Positions 37,553 to 49,826 of a DNA stretch of 64,000 nt are shown here, in pieces. The notes below the pieces were generated by a model. It was not told the DNA's origin, did not search any database, and saw nothing but the letters and a program-made list of their open reading frames with translations. The stretch covers positions 14,517,639 through 14,581,638 of the forward strand of contig NC_058141.1 in NCBI RefSeq assembly GCF_011075055.1. Direction: 5' to 3'. Position 1 is the stretch's first letter. Every line of letters starts with the position of its first letter. A program made the position numbers and the translations under genes. The DNA is from Mangifera indica. Lineage: Eukaryota > Streptophyta > Magnoliopsida > Sapindales > Anacardiaceae.

Positions 37553-38331
37553 TCTTTAATTTCTTGGTATGGCTCAACTAGTGTATGTGTATGGGGGTCT
37601 CTCCTTTTAAAGGAATAAAAAGAGCGGTGAGGGGCAGTTGTACGCAGTAAATGGAGTTGAATGCGGGCACAGAGGTTTAGTTTTCCAAATAAATTTTTAA
37701 GCTTTAAGTGGTAGAGGGATTTAAAGTTTAAACATTAGTCGTAGGGTGTATGCATGCTTTGAGGGTAAAATGCTGATACGTAGGCAACAAGTAACTAGAA
37801 ATTTATTATGTGCTTCGAGTCGTGTAGGAGAGCCACCTAACCACGTCTCTGGAATTAAACGATATCGTATTAATTAGGAAAAAAATTTCTCTTTATTTGC
37901 TTTCATGATATCTTTAGTTATATGAATATCTTCTATAATTTCTTTCTCACCTCTGCAAAACTGCCATTTCATTTTCAAAGAAATTCAAGTGTACTGACTG
38001 ATTGTTTAAACGTTCATTATACTTAAGCATGTGCATACTTATACACATACAATTAGCTTAAAACTCATGCTGAGTTTGAAATTGTTTCGGTCTATAATGT
38101 GAAACACCAATGAATCGGACAGTGTCTAGTTGGTGAACCGAATTTAAACATTTCAAAAAGCACGAAGACCATAGAGAGAGATCTATATTTCTATCTTTAA
38201 CGACTTAATTCTTATTCAAAACACCACAAAACTAATCCTAATTAAGGCAACAGACTCACACATGATCAAAATATATTCTCTCAGCTGCCGGACATAAAAT
38301 AACAAGTGAACGAAATGCATATGAAATGAAA

Positions 38332-38817
38332 TCATGGATGTAATAGACCACCATTCCCACAGTCACCACTTCCACCACCCAGGCCCCCGGTGGAGCCTCC
38401 ACCAGCACCAGCACCAGCACCACCTCCTCCTGCCCCTCCACCGACTCCACCACCGATGCCTCCAATGCCATCGCCAAGACCTCCTAACCCACCACCACTT
38501 CCACCACCAATGCCCCCGGTGGTGCCTCCTCCTGCCCCTCCACCGACTCCACCACCGATCCCTCCAATGCCGCCACCAAGACCTCCTAACCCACCTGCAC
38601 CACCAAGTCCACTAGTGACACCTCCAATTGCACCAACTCCACCCCCAATACCAGCAAAAGCGCCAGTTCCACCAGCACCAGCCAAGCCGCCCACGCCTCC
38701 AAAGGCAACGAAGTTCTTTTGGTCATTCAGACCACTGTCATTAGGCAAATTTCTAGCAGCTGAACTAGAACGTACAACTGCCAAAACAAGGACTAACATG
38801 ATAAACCACCTTGCCAT
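38332..38817 (-). CDS. secreted glycine-rich (cell-wall type) protein 2
   Basis: A single exon of 161 residues. The signal peptide MARWFIMLVLVLAVVRSSSA is followed by ARNLPNDSGLNDQKNFVAFGG, then long GG-x tracts. A block of about 110-120 bases is internally duplicated (GGLGGLGxGIGGIGGGVGG motif twice). A TATA-like CTATAAAG on the coding strand lies about 75-80 bases upstream of the ATG. It is a paralogue of the gene 0.8 kb away (37157-37552), with a longer repeat domain. Cell-wall localisation is inferred from the signal peptide and composition. Confidence 0.8.
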   Translation of the reverse strand: MARWFIMLVLVLAVVRSSSAARNLPNDSGLNDQKNFVAFGGVGGLAGAGGTGAFAGIGGGVGAIGGVTSGLGGAGGLGGLGGGIGGIGGGVGGGAGGGTTGGIGGGSGGGLGGLGDGIGGIGGGVGGGAGGGGAGAGAGGGSTGGLGGGSGDCGNGGLLHP

Positions 38818-38890
38818 TTCTCTCCCTCTCGAACACTTCCTTTTAGTATCGAAGTAGTGGTACTGTGGTTGGATCTCAATCCGGCAATGC

Positions 38891-38898
38891 CTTTATAG
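38891..38898 (-). promoter_or_regulatory. TATA box of glycine-rich protein 2
   Basis: On the minus strand this reads CTATAAAG, about 75 bases before the ATG at 38817, a normal TATA-to-start distance with a short leader. Confidence 0.55.
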
Positions 38899-40158
38899 AG
38901 AATGTAAGTTGCTGGGGACGGTTGTAGTGTTAAATGAATATGGATGCTAGTCCATATCATCTAACCATCTGCATTAATTATTTTTTCATAGATGCAAAGA
39001 AAATATATAAAATATACAAATAGTGATAAACAAATGGTTAAAATTCACTGAAAAAGTTCTTACAGCTTACTATTGTGGTTAAAGAAAGAAGTGAAGGATC
39101 ATACATTAAGCATGCATTCATCAAGAAATATTTAATGAATTCATATGGAATTTATTGATTCATATATATTGCATTGCAACTTATTGCAAGGTGGTATAAT
39201 TCATTGTCCATCCAGTCCACTCAATTAAGAATATGTATTTCAAATTAAGTTGGAAAATTAATTCCGGAGAACTTTGGGTGTTACTATTTACCAGTTTATC
39301 TGCGTACAACTGTTACCTGTTGACATGGGCCGTCCATTTAACTAAAATGTGTATGCAGGATGGGGCGTCCATTTAACAAAAGCGTTCAATGTGTGTGACT
39401 AAAGATGACAGCTTAGCTCTGGGTAAAATGATAAATGAATTGTCAGATAGTTTGTTGAGGAGCATCTATTGCTCCTTTCATGTCCATGCCAACGTCTATT
39501 CATCCTTCTTACTACTAATTATTATCATAAACTTCCACAGTTTAAATTTGCATTGCAATAGCTTGTTATGCGTTTGAGAATCAACACACCAATAGAAAGC
39601 ATGGCTATTGAACTTTTGATAACCATAATCACATTCTGATGAAGCCCGTAAGTTTTTATCTTTTTAATGAACTAAAAGAAATCTAAATTTGAACAAAGTC
39701 TTTGCCAAGCCCAGATAGAACAATCAGAACGAAACACTTTAATTGTTTTTTAAGTTAACCAAGGATTAAAATTTTTTAGTGAAATGTTTAAGAAGGATGA
39801 TCGCTTAGATTAAAACAAGCAGAATAATTTATGACGCAAAAAATTTGTAATGGAAATGATATGATATGGCGAGCTTTAATCTATATATACCTTGGCTTTG
39901 TATCTAATAAATTTGATGCCAACCATTTATTCTTAAAAAACCCCTAAAATACTGGGTCCATTAATTACGATAATTTTGTTAAAATTGTTTTAGCCACCCA
40001 GCTGAGACAATATCGCCAAATGGATCACGTGGAGCTTGGGATTCGCTTTCGCATTTGTCTTCTCCCTCTCTTTCCCTCTTATATATTCTATCTATCCAAA
40101 ATAATCTTCTCTCTTAATTAATCTTTCTCCAGAAACTTTAACATAATACAAATTAATT
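38899..40158. other. intergenic DNA and LEA-gene promoter
   Basis: No gene is seen. Near 40078-40090 CTCTTATATATTCT is a plausible TATA element for the LEA-like gene that starts at 40159. Confidence 0.45.
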
Positions 40159-40815
40159 ATGGTAAGTTTAGCGCTAACATCCTCCCTCGTCCCAAGGTGC
40201 ACCCCGGTTAAACTAGTAGCCTCAAGGAATTCAAAGAGCTACAGGGCGAGGAACGTCGTGCTAGTGAGTCACACTACCAATTCTACTTAGTCATTAGATT
40301 ATCAGTGACTCTTAATTCTAATCTGTGTTAATATTACATTACTTTGTATTTATATTGCAGTTAAGTTCAAAACAAGAGTTTTCAAGTGCTTCTGAAAAAG
40401 CCGCTGAGGCAGCAAAAAGTGGAGCCAATGCGGTAAAAAATGACTCTTTTCTGTAGCTGAAAATGTGATTCTATTATGATCATAATATATATTTCATATT
40501 ATCAGATTTTTAGATAAAATTAATATATATATATATATATATATGCAACGATGTAATTCGGTTTCTGATAAAACTAATTCTCAGTTGTGGGTTGTGAGTG
40601 GTTAGGCTGCCCAGAAAACAAAAGACTCAGCAGAAAAAGTTTCTGAAACAGCACAGGAGATAAGTGATAAAGCCAAGGAAACGGTACAAGATGCATGGGG
40701 AACAGTCAAGGATACAGCAAAGAAGATGAAAGACACAGTGGCTGGGACAGCTGAGAAATCAGCGGAGACCATTAAAGAAGGTGCTAAAACCATCAAGCGC
40801 AACGTCAGTTCCTAA
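40159..40815 (+). CDS. plastid-type LEA-like (LEA_4/COR-like) protein
   Basis: Three exons (40159-40263, 40361-40432, 40606-40815) encode 128 residues; introns are GT-AG and the frame is continuous. The first exon (MVSLALTSSLVPRC...RARNVVL) is Ser/Arg-rich and lacks acidic residues, like a chloroplast transit peptide. The remainder is an 11-mer-like amphipathic helix, rich in Ala, Lys, Glu and Thr and free of Cys and Trp except for one W (SEKAAEAAKSGANAAQKT, AKETVQDAWGTVKDTAKKM). This is the LEA group 3/4 and COR15/KIN style of hydrophilin, usually induced by ABA, cold or drought to protect membranes and enzymes. Plastid targeting is inferred. ABI3, a regulator of LEA genes, lies 2.5 kb away, but that proximity need not be functional. 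Confidence 0.78.
40523..40544 (+). repeat. AT dinucleotide microsatellite in a LEA-gene intron
   Basis: A run of about eleven AT units lies in the second intron of the LEA-like gene. Confidence 0.8.
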
Positions 40816-42741
40816 GCAAATTACGGTGGGAATATAGTCATATATACCAATATGAATTTTGCTCTTCGCTAATTTTGTTATCTTAATCTAATAACTATTA
40901 TACTATGTAGCTTATTATATATGCAATATAGCATGTATGATGTACCTGTACTTGAAGAAGTTTTCATAATACTTAAAGCTATATTATACGTCACTTACTT
41001 TCTTTAGGTCTATCCTAAATAAACATATCTTACATTAAAAACTTAGAAAACGTAGACTATAGACTGGTTTGCTATTCAATTTAGTCCCGAATTTTAATTG
41101 ATTTTACTTATATTTAAGATTTTGTTGTGTTGTTTTAGATTTAAGGTATTGATGGAGTAGTTGGATTAAAATATGATATTGGGTTAATTATTCTTTGATG
41201 GGGCGAATTTAGGTGGTTTTAATGGTAAAATCTGATAGAAGGGACCTGCGCCTTTTGGCCAACAGAGGGTATCGGTCAAATTTAGTAACCTAAGGTTGAA
41301 GAAAGGAAAAATGGTCCTAATTGGCCGAAACCGACCAATAGGAGTTACTAGACACTTTTATACTATCAAAAATTTGATGTGCCATTGTTTAATGATGAAA
41401 AAAGAGTAGTGTTGATGAGTTTTATATGCGGATGGGGGTACCATTAAGTATGTTTTGGGATGTTGTCATTTAGGAAAAGTGATTGATTGACAGTCACTCT
41501 TCGTCGCCTACCACTCTCCATCCCTTACCGCTCTTTGTCCCTTGTAGTCTCTGGGTCAACTAAAAGTTTAGTATCAGCTTCCAAGAGATGGTTTAAATGG
41601 TAAAAAATAAAAAAATAAAAAACAAGACTTTCTTGTGTAAAAAAGTATAAAAGATTTCATATGTAAGTAGTGGCGAAACTAAAATTTTTGTTGACCGAAC
41701 CAAAAGCGCTCTAAAGGCAAATAGGAGGTGTCTGCATACAATCCATTGTTTACGTCTCACCATTCAACAGGACTGTCAGAAGCTTTTATAATGACAAGCT
41801 GTAATCGTAGCGGATGCTTTGGTTACGAGATAGAGACGGATCGAAACTATGAGCGCGGATATTGGCAGATGAGGAGCGACTGGGGGTAAGTTTACGTCAG
41901 AATTGCATGGACACGTGACATAAAACTGTGAAACCCGCTGCTTACCCAACGAATCCTGACATACAATCTCTAAATACTGGATGTGAAACCATTTCAAACT
42001 CAGTCGGTCTACTATCTCTCTTCGGAGAGTAAGGTAGAGAAGAATCATGTGTTGATATATTGAAAATTTGTGTTACTTTTGAGGTATTTTGGATTGAAAA
42101 TTACCCTTTTGACACACCCATTTTAATTGATTCGATTATTGATTATAATTATAGCAGTAAACTTTTGTTGAACGATCGAATTAATTAGCATTCTAATTTG
42201 TTTCTACGCTTAAACTTACGATATTTTCAGAAAATCTTGAGACTATGAAGCTGATTTGAACTAGCAATGCTTATCAGGATATTAACTATATATATGGATT
42301 CAGCAAGAATTTAAACAAAGATAGATGCAGTCTTTTGTTTTGAATTAGTAAGAATTAAAGAGAAGAATCTAAAGAAGTGCATATATTGGGGCACCGCTGG
42401 TTGGCACCATTGAGAAGAGAACGTATGGCTGGTGGGGCAAAATCCCGGAGTGAAGTTGAGAGAAAGTAGCGCCATGAGGTTTTGTTTTTGTTGCTTCTCT
42501 TAAGTCTATCTCTTTCTCTCTCTAAAACTGTCCATCATTTCTTTCTCTTTTTTAAACATTGTCGCATAAAGTTTAATTGTATAGTCCATAAAAACCCCAA
42601 AAAACTGATTTGAACTTATCTGAAAAGAAGGTTAGACAAATGAAACTTCCCAGAAGAAACCAGAGAACACATGGGACTAACTTTGGGGGGATTTAAGGCA
42701 TGTGGTTGTCTGCAAACTCAGTCATCTGATCTCTAGTTGTA
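40816..42741. other. intergenic DNA, nothing recognised
   Basis: A somewhat GC-richer part (41200-42050) has short open frames, the longest on the minus strand at 41776-42048, with no domain I recognise. It could be old transposon sequence, but no ends were found. Confidence 0.4.
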
Positions 42742-42829
42742 TTTTGGCCGTGCCTGGTTTAAGATCGATGACTGTTTTCTTCTTATTTTGGTCTGGCCTG
42801 GTTTAAGATCGATCACTGTTTTCTTCTTA
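42742..42829 (+). repeat. 44-bp tandem duplication upstream of ABI3
   Basis: Two adjacent units share GCCTGGTTTAAGATCGAT then ACTGTTTTCTTCTTA at a spacing of 44 bases. They lie about 450-540 bases before the ABI3 start codon, in its promoter or leader. Confidence 0.75.
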
Positions 42830-43277
42830 ATTTGGCCACCAACAATATTGTGTACGATTTTGTGAAGTTGTAATGGTGTTAATTGTTTATTAATTATTGT
42901 TTATCATAATGATTTTTTTATGTTGATATGCAATTAAATAGTAATAAAGCATAGATTTGGAGAAGAGAAGTCGCTTTCTTTGATGGGTTAAGGAATTATT
43001 TGTAATATCTTTGTTGATGAAACCAGATGGTTTATGTTGCTTCTCTGTTGAGAAACAGATAGCCGACACCAACCTCCTTTCACTATTTTTTCCTCAGTTG
43101 GATACAATCTTCCCATTTGCACTTATCCATCCATACACAGAGAAAACCCCTATCCTTTTACTCATCATTTTCCTATATTTCTTTTCATTTTCAGTCCTTC
43201 TCAAACCCTATCTGGGAACAAGAGAACATCATTTCAAGTTTCGACCTTTTCTTTTTTTACCGAAAAATAGCCCTGCG

Positions 43278-45880
43278 ATGAAGAGTTTGCTACTGCATGC
43301 AGTTCCAAATATTGAAACAGATTGTACTGGTTTTGAGGTTTTAGAGGAAGAGCAAATTCTGGGTAACGGAGAAAGACAGATCTGGCTTGATAGACCGCAA
43401 GATGACCTTCTTGATATTGATGAAGCTTCAATCTTTTGTGGAGACTTTCCTCTACCTGACTTCCCTTGCATGTCGTCATCTTCCTCTTCTTCATCGAATC
43501 CGGCAGTGGTGAAGGCCATTGGTAGCTCTTCATCTTCAGCAACTTCTTCTTCTGCAGCATCTTGGGCAGTTTTAAGGTCTGATGTAGAAGAAGATGAGAA
43601 CAAAAAGAATCAAAATGATAATCAAAACCATTCAGTAGATGCACCACTGACTTTTTCATCTTCTGCCTCCATGGAGATTAACCAGCTGCCTAACTGTATC
43701 GATGGCGGTGATTGCATGATGGAGAATTTTGGGTTCATGGATCTGCTTGATAGCAATGATTTGTTTGATCCTTTGTCTTTATTTCACCATGAAGACATCC
43801 CTCTTGAAAAGTTTCAACAGGACAATAAACCCCCTCAGGAACAGCCACAGCAAGAACATACAGAGTTTATGATACAGAACAACAATGGAGATAGTCATGA
43901 AGAAGAGGCGTCAGATGACTTGGCCATGGTATTCTTGGAATGGCTTAAGACAAACAAGGAAACCGTTTCAGCTGAAGACTTGAGGAGAGTAAAAATCAAG
44001 AAAGCTACCATAGAGTTTGCTGCCAAGCGTTTGGGTGGAGGAAAGGAAGCGATGAAGCAACTCTTGAAACTTATACTTGAATGGGTGCAAACTAATTGTC
44101 TCCAAAAGAGAAGCATGAGGGAATCGGCCTCCAATTTCCAAAACCCTAACCCTATCTCAAACTCAAGCCTTAATTGCAATCCTATCCCGCATGATCAACC
44201 CAACCCTTCTTTTTCCCGGTCGCCATGGATCAGGCAGCCGTCTTACATTCCTGATCCTGCAACTGTGGTGCCCAGTTTTCTACCTATGGCTGGTTACATG
44301 GGTGACCCATTTGCAAATGGAGCTTTTAATATGAATATCCACAGTTACCCTCCCCATTCAGAATATCATATGCTTGATTCTGATCAGTCATGGCCATCTT
44401 CTCAGTTTTGTATGCCTTCTCATTACAACTCGTTTACGGATAACAATCTGCACCCTTCTCCTTCCCATCCATATGGATTCACCGGATATGGGAGTCAGTA
44501 CCCTTACCCATATGTTCATGGGTCTGGAGATCAAAGGTTGATGAGGTTAGGTTCTTCTGCCACCAAGGAAGCTAGAAAGAAAAGGATGGCTCGGCAAAAA
44601 AGGCTTTCATCGCATCCAAGGCATCATCATCACCACAATAACCAGCAAAACCAGATGCCTAATCAGAGTGTAGACCAGCATTTAACATTTGGTTTTGATA
44701 GTTGCAAACCTGCTGCTCAAGGCAACACCAGAAACTGGGTCTTCTGGCCCTCTCCTGCAGATGGTGCAGCCTCGGGCACGCCGATGCTGCCTGTAGAGAG
44801 ATCTTCCATGCAACCGCAGAATTACCAGCGGCAGGTTGCTCCGGATAGGAGACAGGTGGATTAATTGCCTTTGTAAATTAGGAAAGGCATATATGAATAT
44901 AGTTAAAATTTAGGCTTAATTTGATGCTACTCATCAAATAGTGTACGGTAATGATGATTGTATTTTTATTTATTTAGGGTTGGAAGCCGGAGAGGAGCCT
45001 GAGGTTTTTGTTGCAAAAAGTACTGAAGCAGAGCGACGTGGGTAACCTTGGAAGAATCGTGTTGCCAAAAGTATGCTCCCTATATTTTTGTTTCATGATT
45101 TGCATTTCATAAGAAGAGTCAAAAGTTAGATCTTAGTTAGTGTAATGTTTTCATTTCAAAGGGTTAATCGGTGAAGCTGTTTTTGATGGAAAAAAATGTA
45201 AATTTCTACAGAAAGAAGCAGAAACTCATCTCCCTGAACTGGAAGCAAGAGATGGCATTTCTATTGCCATGGAAGACATTGGAACTTCTCGTGTCTGGAA
45301 CATGCGCTATAGGTATTCTAAAATTAACCTTCTCATTTTCATGCTGTTGTTTCTTCTGTTTATAGCATTGATTGCTAAATGACTTTTTTTCTTTTTTGGA
45401 TTTCTTCTTTTTCTCTTTTTGGAGTTTCAGATTCTGGCCAAACAACAAAAGCAGGATGTATCTCCTTGAAAACACAGGTGGGTTATTTGAGTGTCGATAC
45501 ACACACACTCACTATGAGCAACATGTTCTCATTTTCAATCATAACTTTTCAGGAGATTTTGTTCGAGAAAATGAACTTCAAGAAGGAGATTTTATAGTCA
45601 TATACTCAGACATCAAATGTGGAAAATATGTAAGAACTAACCATCGTATAATTTATGTAGTCTGTTAAAAAACGTTAATGTTCTCCAATTTTTTTTAGAA
45701 TTTCGTCTTATAAAACTCAAATCATTCTCACAGTTGATACGAGGAGTAAAGGTACGGCAACCAGGGCCAAAATCTGAGACAAAGAGGCCAAGAAAATCGC
45801 AGAGAAGTCAGCATGCAAGCTCTCCAGCCACCACGGGAATCGGTTCGGCATCTTCACCCATCCCTCAAACAGTAAAGTAA
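43278..45880 (+). CDS. ABI3: ABI3, B3-domain seed transcription factor
   Basis: Six exons (43278-44855, 44978-45070, 45212-45312, 45431-45477, 45553-45629, 45734-45880) encode about 680 residues. The start [15 protein letters not shown] fits ABI3 N-termini. The acidic N-terminal region is followed by the B1 domain ([19 protein letters not shown], from about residue 214), the B2 basic segment ([13 protein letters not shown], about 430) and the DNA-binding B3 domain (from about 527: [51 protein letters not shown]). It binds RY (CATGCA) elements and, with bZIP partners such as ABI5, drives seed maturation, desiccation tolerance and ABA responses. The frame is open upstream to at least 43011, but those 89 codons are hydrophobic leader sequence unlike ABI3. 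Confidence 0.95.
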
Positions 45881-46348
45881 GAGAGAAGAGAGAAACAGCC
45901 AACAAACCCTCGCCACCTTCTTGTCATGCATGGAAGTGATTGGACAAATGGAGGGTCAGGATTATGTGGGGTTTTCTCAGATCCCATCTCAACTGTGGGG
46001 GCTACTAAAGGGGCTTCCCTTCAACTCCGGTGAATGGTTCTTCTGAATAATATTATAAAAGTGCAGATTTTCTGTAATGTGCATTATTATATGGCGTGTG
46101 CCATTTTAAGGCATAAAATTATGTTTATTGTGAATGTTAATAATACTTTTGGCATTACGTGAGATATATAATACATATATTTAATTATATATGGATTAAT
46201 ATATATAATACATAAAATTATATATATTATTTATACATATAATTTTATTATCATCGTTTTCAATAATCTTTCTTTTAACAACATTTTTTCACTGTTTCAT
46301 TATGAAAAATGAATTTTGAAATTTAAATATTTATCTGATAAATTATAT
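45881..46348. other. ABI3 3' UTR and flank
   Basis: The likely 3' UTR is GC-richer to about 46050 and includes a CATGCATGG (RY-like) at about 45925. After that the DNA becomes AT-rich with TATATA runs. Confidence 0.4.
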
Positions 46349-46523
46349 AGTAAAATTAACTCAATCTAGTTTTAAGTACGATTATAGTATATAAATGATA
46401 TATCATCTTATAATTGATTAATTTTGAATAAAGAATAAAATAATGACCAATCATACAATGATATGTCATTTATATGTATTTAATTATGTATTTAAAAATA
46501 TATATACATGATATTGTTCACTC
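46349..46523. mobile_element. MITE of the Mutator-like family, copy 5
   Basis: The right end ATATTGTTCACTC and the core GACCAATCATACAATGATATG place it in the family. Flanks AAATTATAT (46340-46348) and AAATAATAT (46524-46532) match 8/9. Confidence 0.6.
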
Positions 46524-46645
46524 AAATAATATAAAGTAACACCTAATAATATGATAAAGATTTAATTTGATATTCAAAATTAGATACACGTAATATTGTT
46601 CTTATTATATTATTTATATATTCTTATACAACATCAAAATGTGAA

Positions 46646-46798
46646 GAGCAATAATGCTATATGTAGCTTTTGAGTATAGGTACATAAAATATATGTCATT
46701 ATATAATTGAATGTTATTTAATTTTTAATTTAAAATTAATAAATTATATGACAATATATCATCTGTGTATTCAAAAGTACGTACATATAGTTTGATTG
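46646..46798. mobile_element. MITE of the Mutator-like family, copy 6, perfect 9-bp target duplication
   Basis: In this orientation it starts GAGCAATAATGCTATATGTA and ends CATATAGTTTGATTG, both family ends. It is flanked by AAATGTGAA at 46637-46645 and 46799-46807, an exact 9-bp duplication as expected of Mutator-like elements. Confidence 0.8.
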
Positions 46799-47842
46799 AA
46801 ATGTGAAAATACTCTTCACCTATCTAACCATAGTAACTTTTTACCTTCGATTTCACAAATCTCAACTTCACCTCCATTCTTAGCAGAGAAAAAGCAATAC
46901 CCTTGACAAGACCCATCCCGACCCGCTATCCTATAACCTCTGCGAATGCCGTTATAGGCTTAGAAGGGCAAAATACATCCTGTAATTCTGTTTGAAAAAA
47001 ACTTTTCTGCACCATAATCTAGCACATAATATAATATCATCTATAGGCCTTCGGCCTTTTTATGAGTACATATCAAAATACATCCTAATTAAAACTAAGA
47101 AATCAGAAAATAAATCTGAAATCAGGCCTCCGACCTTATCATATACATAACAAAATAATTTACATCTTTACTCATTTGCAAAAAGTCATGAGAATATTGT
47201 AATTAGGCCTCCGGCCTTTCAACATTTCATAAGTTTAAAATAAACAACAAAAAGTCTATATAGATGCGTGCAAAATGAAAACATCCACGAAAGATGCTAC
47301 ACCGTGGCACAACCCAACAAAACACTATCCCGCACTATCTGTAGGATGTCCTGGAGGGAGGAAAACATTTATAAAGGTGAGCTAAAAGCTCAGTGAGTAG
47401 GAAATTTAAATCCTTGAGAATATTTATGCATGTCAAACAATAATATTATGCCATAATATGAGCCACACACCATGCTAATTATGCTTAAACCACATACTTC
47501 TCATGTACATTAACTTGAACCATTCATCACATAATATCATCACACAAATTGATTTTCACAATAATGAAATTTACAATACTACCTTTATCTCATAGGAGCA
47601 AATCAAACATTCATGAATTTTCACTTCCAACTCAATAGCAATACTATCTTTATCTTATAGGTTTCCTTACCTATCAATATTCTAAAATATTGATCCATAG
47701 GTATCTCACCATTTATATATAAAGATATACATCAAAATATCATATAAAAGGGAAATCTGTCATACCCAAGGGATGTCCCCACCTAGGCAGAGCAAAAGAA
47801 AAACACTGTCATACCTGGTATATTAAAATCTCACACGGGCAG

Positions 47843-49826
47843 TGAAATACCCAAATTTTGGTTATAGGTGAAACTTAAGGGGGCTTTACAAAATGTTACA
47901 CACATATGGGGATTAAGTGGAAATTTTCCTTTTATTTGTTAATAAAAGTCAGTAGCCTTTTCTTCTTCAGCAAGAAGAAAAGAAACAGAGCACAAACGGG
48001 AGAAAACAGAGAAAGAAAGGGAAGAAGAGAAGGGAAGAAAGAAAAGAAAAGAAAGAAGAAGAAAAGAAAGAAAAAGAAGGAAAGGAAAAGGGAATAGGGT
48101 ATTTCATTTTTATTCAAAAAATTTTAGGGTTTGTTATATTTGCTCAAATTAGGGATTTCCAAATTTTTGATCATATTGTTTCCAATTGGTTTGAATAGGT
48201 GAAGAAGAAGGGAGATTAGCAAGAGATTTTAATTCTGACTTAGAGGCTACCCAAATCAGTGAGTGGGAATAAACTTTTCTTTCTTTATGATTTTTTGGTA
48301 TAAATTTTATTTATAGTTTTGTGAAATTTTATGGTATTTATTGTGAATCCTTGAAAATGGTAGCATGGATTTGGTGGAAACCTCTCAAAAAAAAAATATA
48401 TAATAAAATAAAATAGTTTCTTTATGTATGTTGTGAATTTAGGTTATGAGAGGTTATAAAGTAAAAGTTATATTGTTATGTGGATTCAGAATGCGTAAAT
48501 TAAGTTATGTTTAAAATTTTAGTTAGTGACTAAGTGGAATTTTGGAAGTTTATTAAATTGAGGATTTGTGTTGTGGTTGAGTTGGAAGTGGTTTTATTTG
48601 AGCTTCGTGTGAGTTGGAAGTGTTAGTTGATATTTTATGTGTGAATGAGATTTGCTCATGGTGATTGTGACGCTTGCCAAAGAGTATTGTTTTAAACAAA
48701 AATTGATATGGTGAAAATAAATTATATTATTTGAATGTTTATGGGTATTACCTATTATGCGATTTGTGCTTTGCCTGTGCTATATTTATGTCAGGTACGA
48801 CAGATTTAAATGCTCTGCCTGTGTGATATCTATACAGGTACGACAGAATTTAGTGCTCTGCTTGTGCTTTATTTCATGTCAAGTATGACAGAATCGAATG
48901 CTCTGCCCATGTGAGATTTTAGTATACCGGGTATGACAATTGTTTTTCTTTTGCTCTGCCTAGGTGGGGACACCCCCGGGTATGACAGATTTCCTTTTAT
49001 ATGATATTTTGATGTATATCTTTATATTGGAATGGTGGGATATCTTTATATTTCAAAATCTTGATATGGAAGGAAACCTATAAGATAAAGATAATATTGC
49101 TATTGAGTTGGAAGTGGAAATTCATAAATGATTGATATGTTCCTATGAGAAAAAAGTAGTATGGTTAATTTCTTTCTTGAGACAATCAATTTATGTGATG
49201 ATTGTGTGATGAACGTTTCAAGTTAAATGAGAAACATGTGGTTTAAGCATAATTAGCATAGTGTGTGGCTCATATTTTGACATACTATTATATTTTGACA
49301 TGCATTAATATTCTCAAGGATTTAAATTTCCTACTCACTGAGCTTTTAGCTTACCCTTATAAATGTTTTCCTCCCTCCAGGACATCCTATAGATCGTGCG
49401 GGATAGTGTTTTGTTGGGTTGTGCCACGGTGTAGCATCTTTCGTGGATGTTTTCATTTGCACGCATCTATATAGATTTTTTGTTGTTTTTTTTATAAACT
49501 TATGAAATGTTGAAAGGCCGGAGGCCTAATTACCATATTCTCATAATCTTTTGAAATGAGTAAAGATGTAAATTATTTTGTTATGTATGTGATAAGGCCG
49601 GAGGCCTGATTTTCAGGTTTATTTTCTGATTTCTTGGTTTTAAATCAGGATGTATTTTGATATGTACTCATATAAAGGTCGGAGGCCTATAGATGATATT
49701 ATATTATGTGCTAGGTTATGGTGCAGAAAAGTTTTCAAACAGAATTACAGGATGCATTTCGCACTTCTAAGCCTATAACGGTATTCTCAGAGGTTATAGG
49801 ATAGCGGGTCGGGATGGGTCCTGTCA
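47843..49826 (+). mobile_element. inner solo LTR, 1,984 bp, inserted inverted in the outer LTR
   Basis: It starts TGAAATACCCAAATTTTGG and ends GGGATGGGTCCTGTCA. It is flanked by GGCAG at 47838-47842 and 49827-49831, a perfect 5-bp target duplication. Its left half is the inverted copy of 49832-50977 and its right half the inverted copy of 46904-47842, so the two are the same family in opposite orientation. It contains a GA-rich tract (about 47972-48092) and a minisatellite at 48774-48994. It has no coding capacity. Confidence 0.92.
48774..48994 (+). repeat. minisatellite inside the LTR, about five units of 44-53 bp
   Basis: Units end TGCTCTGCCT and contain GGTACGACAGA or GGTATGACAG. The inverted counterpart in the outer LTR is split by the inner insertion (47750-47842 and 49832-50020). 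Confidence 0.75.

Noticed and set aside
38390..38857. Second proline-rich plus-strand frame
   Set aside because: Again the complement of the glycine-rich gene at 38332-38817, with no signal peptide or promoter in this orientation.
40602..40802. Minus-strand 66-codon frame
   Set aside because: Antisense to the last exon of the LEA-like gene, where regular helix-forming repeats explain the sequence.
41776..42048. 90-codon minus-strand frame
   Set aside because: No domain, no splice partner and no codon pattern convincing enough to call a gene.
47906..48117. Lys/Arg-rich and Phe-rich frames on opposite strands
   Set aside because: They are translations of the GA/CT-rich tract of the solo LTR, repeated inverted at 50687-50890.
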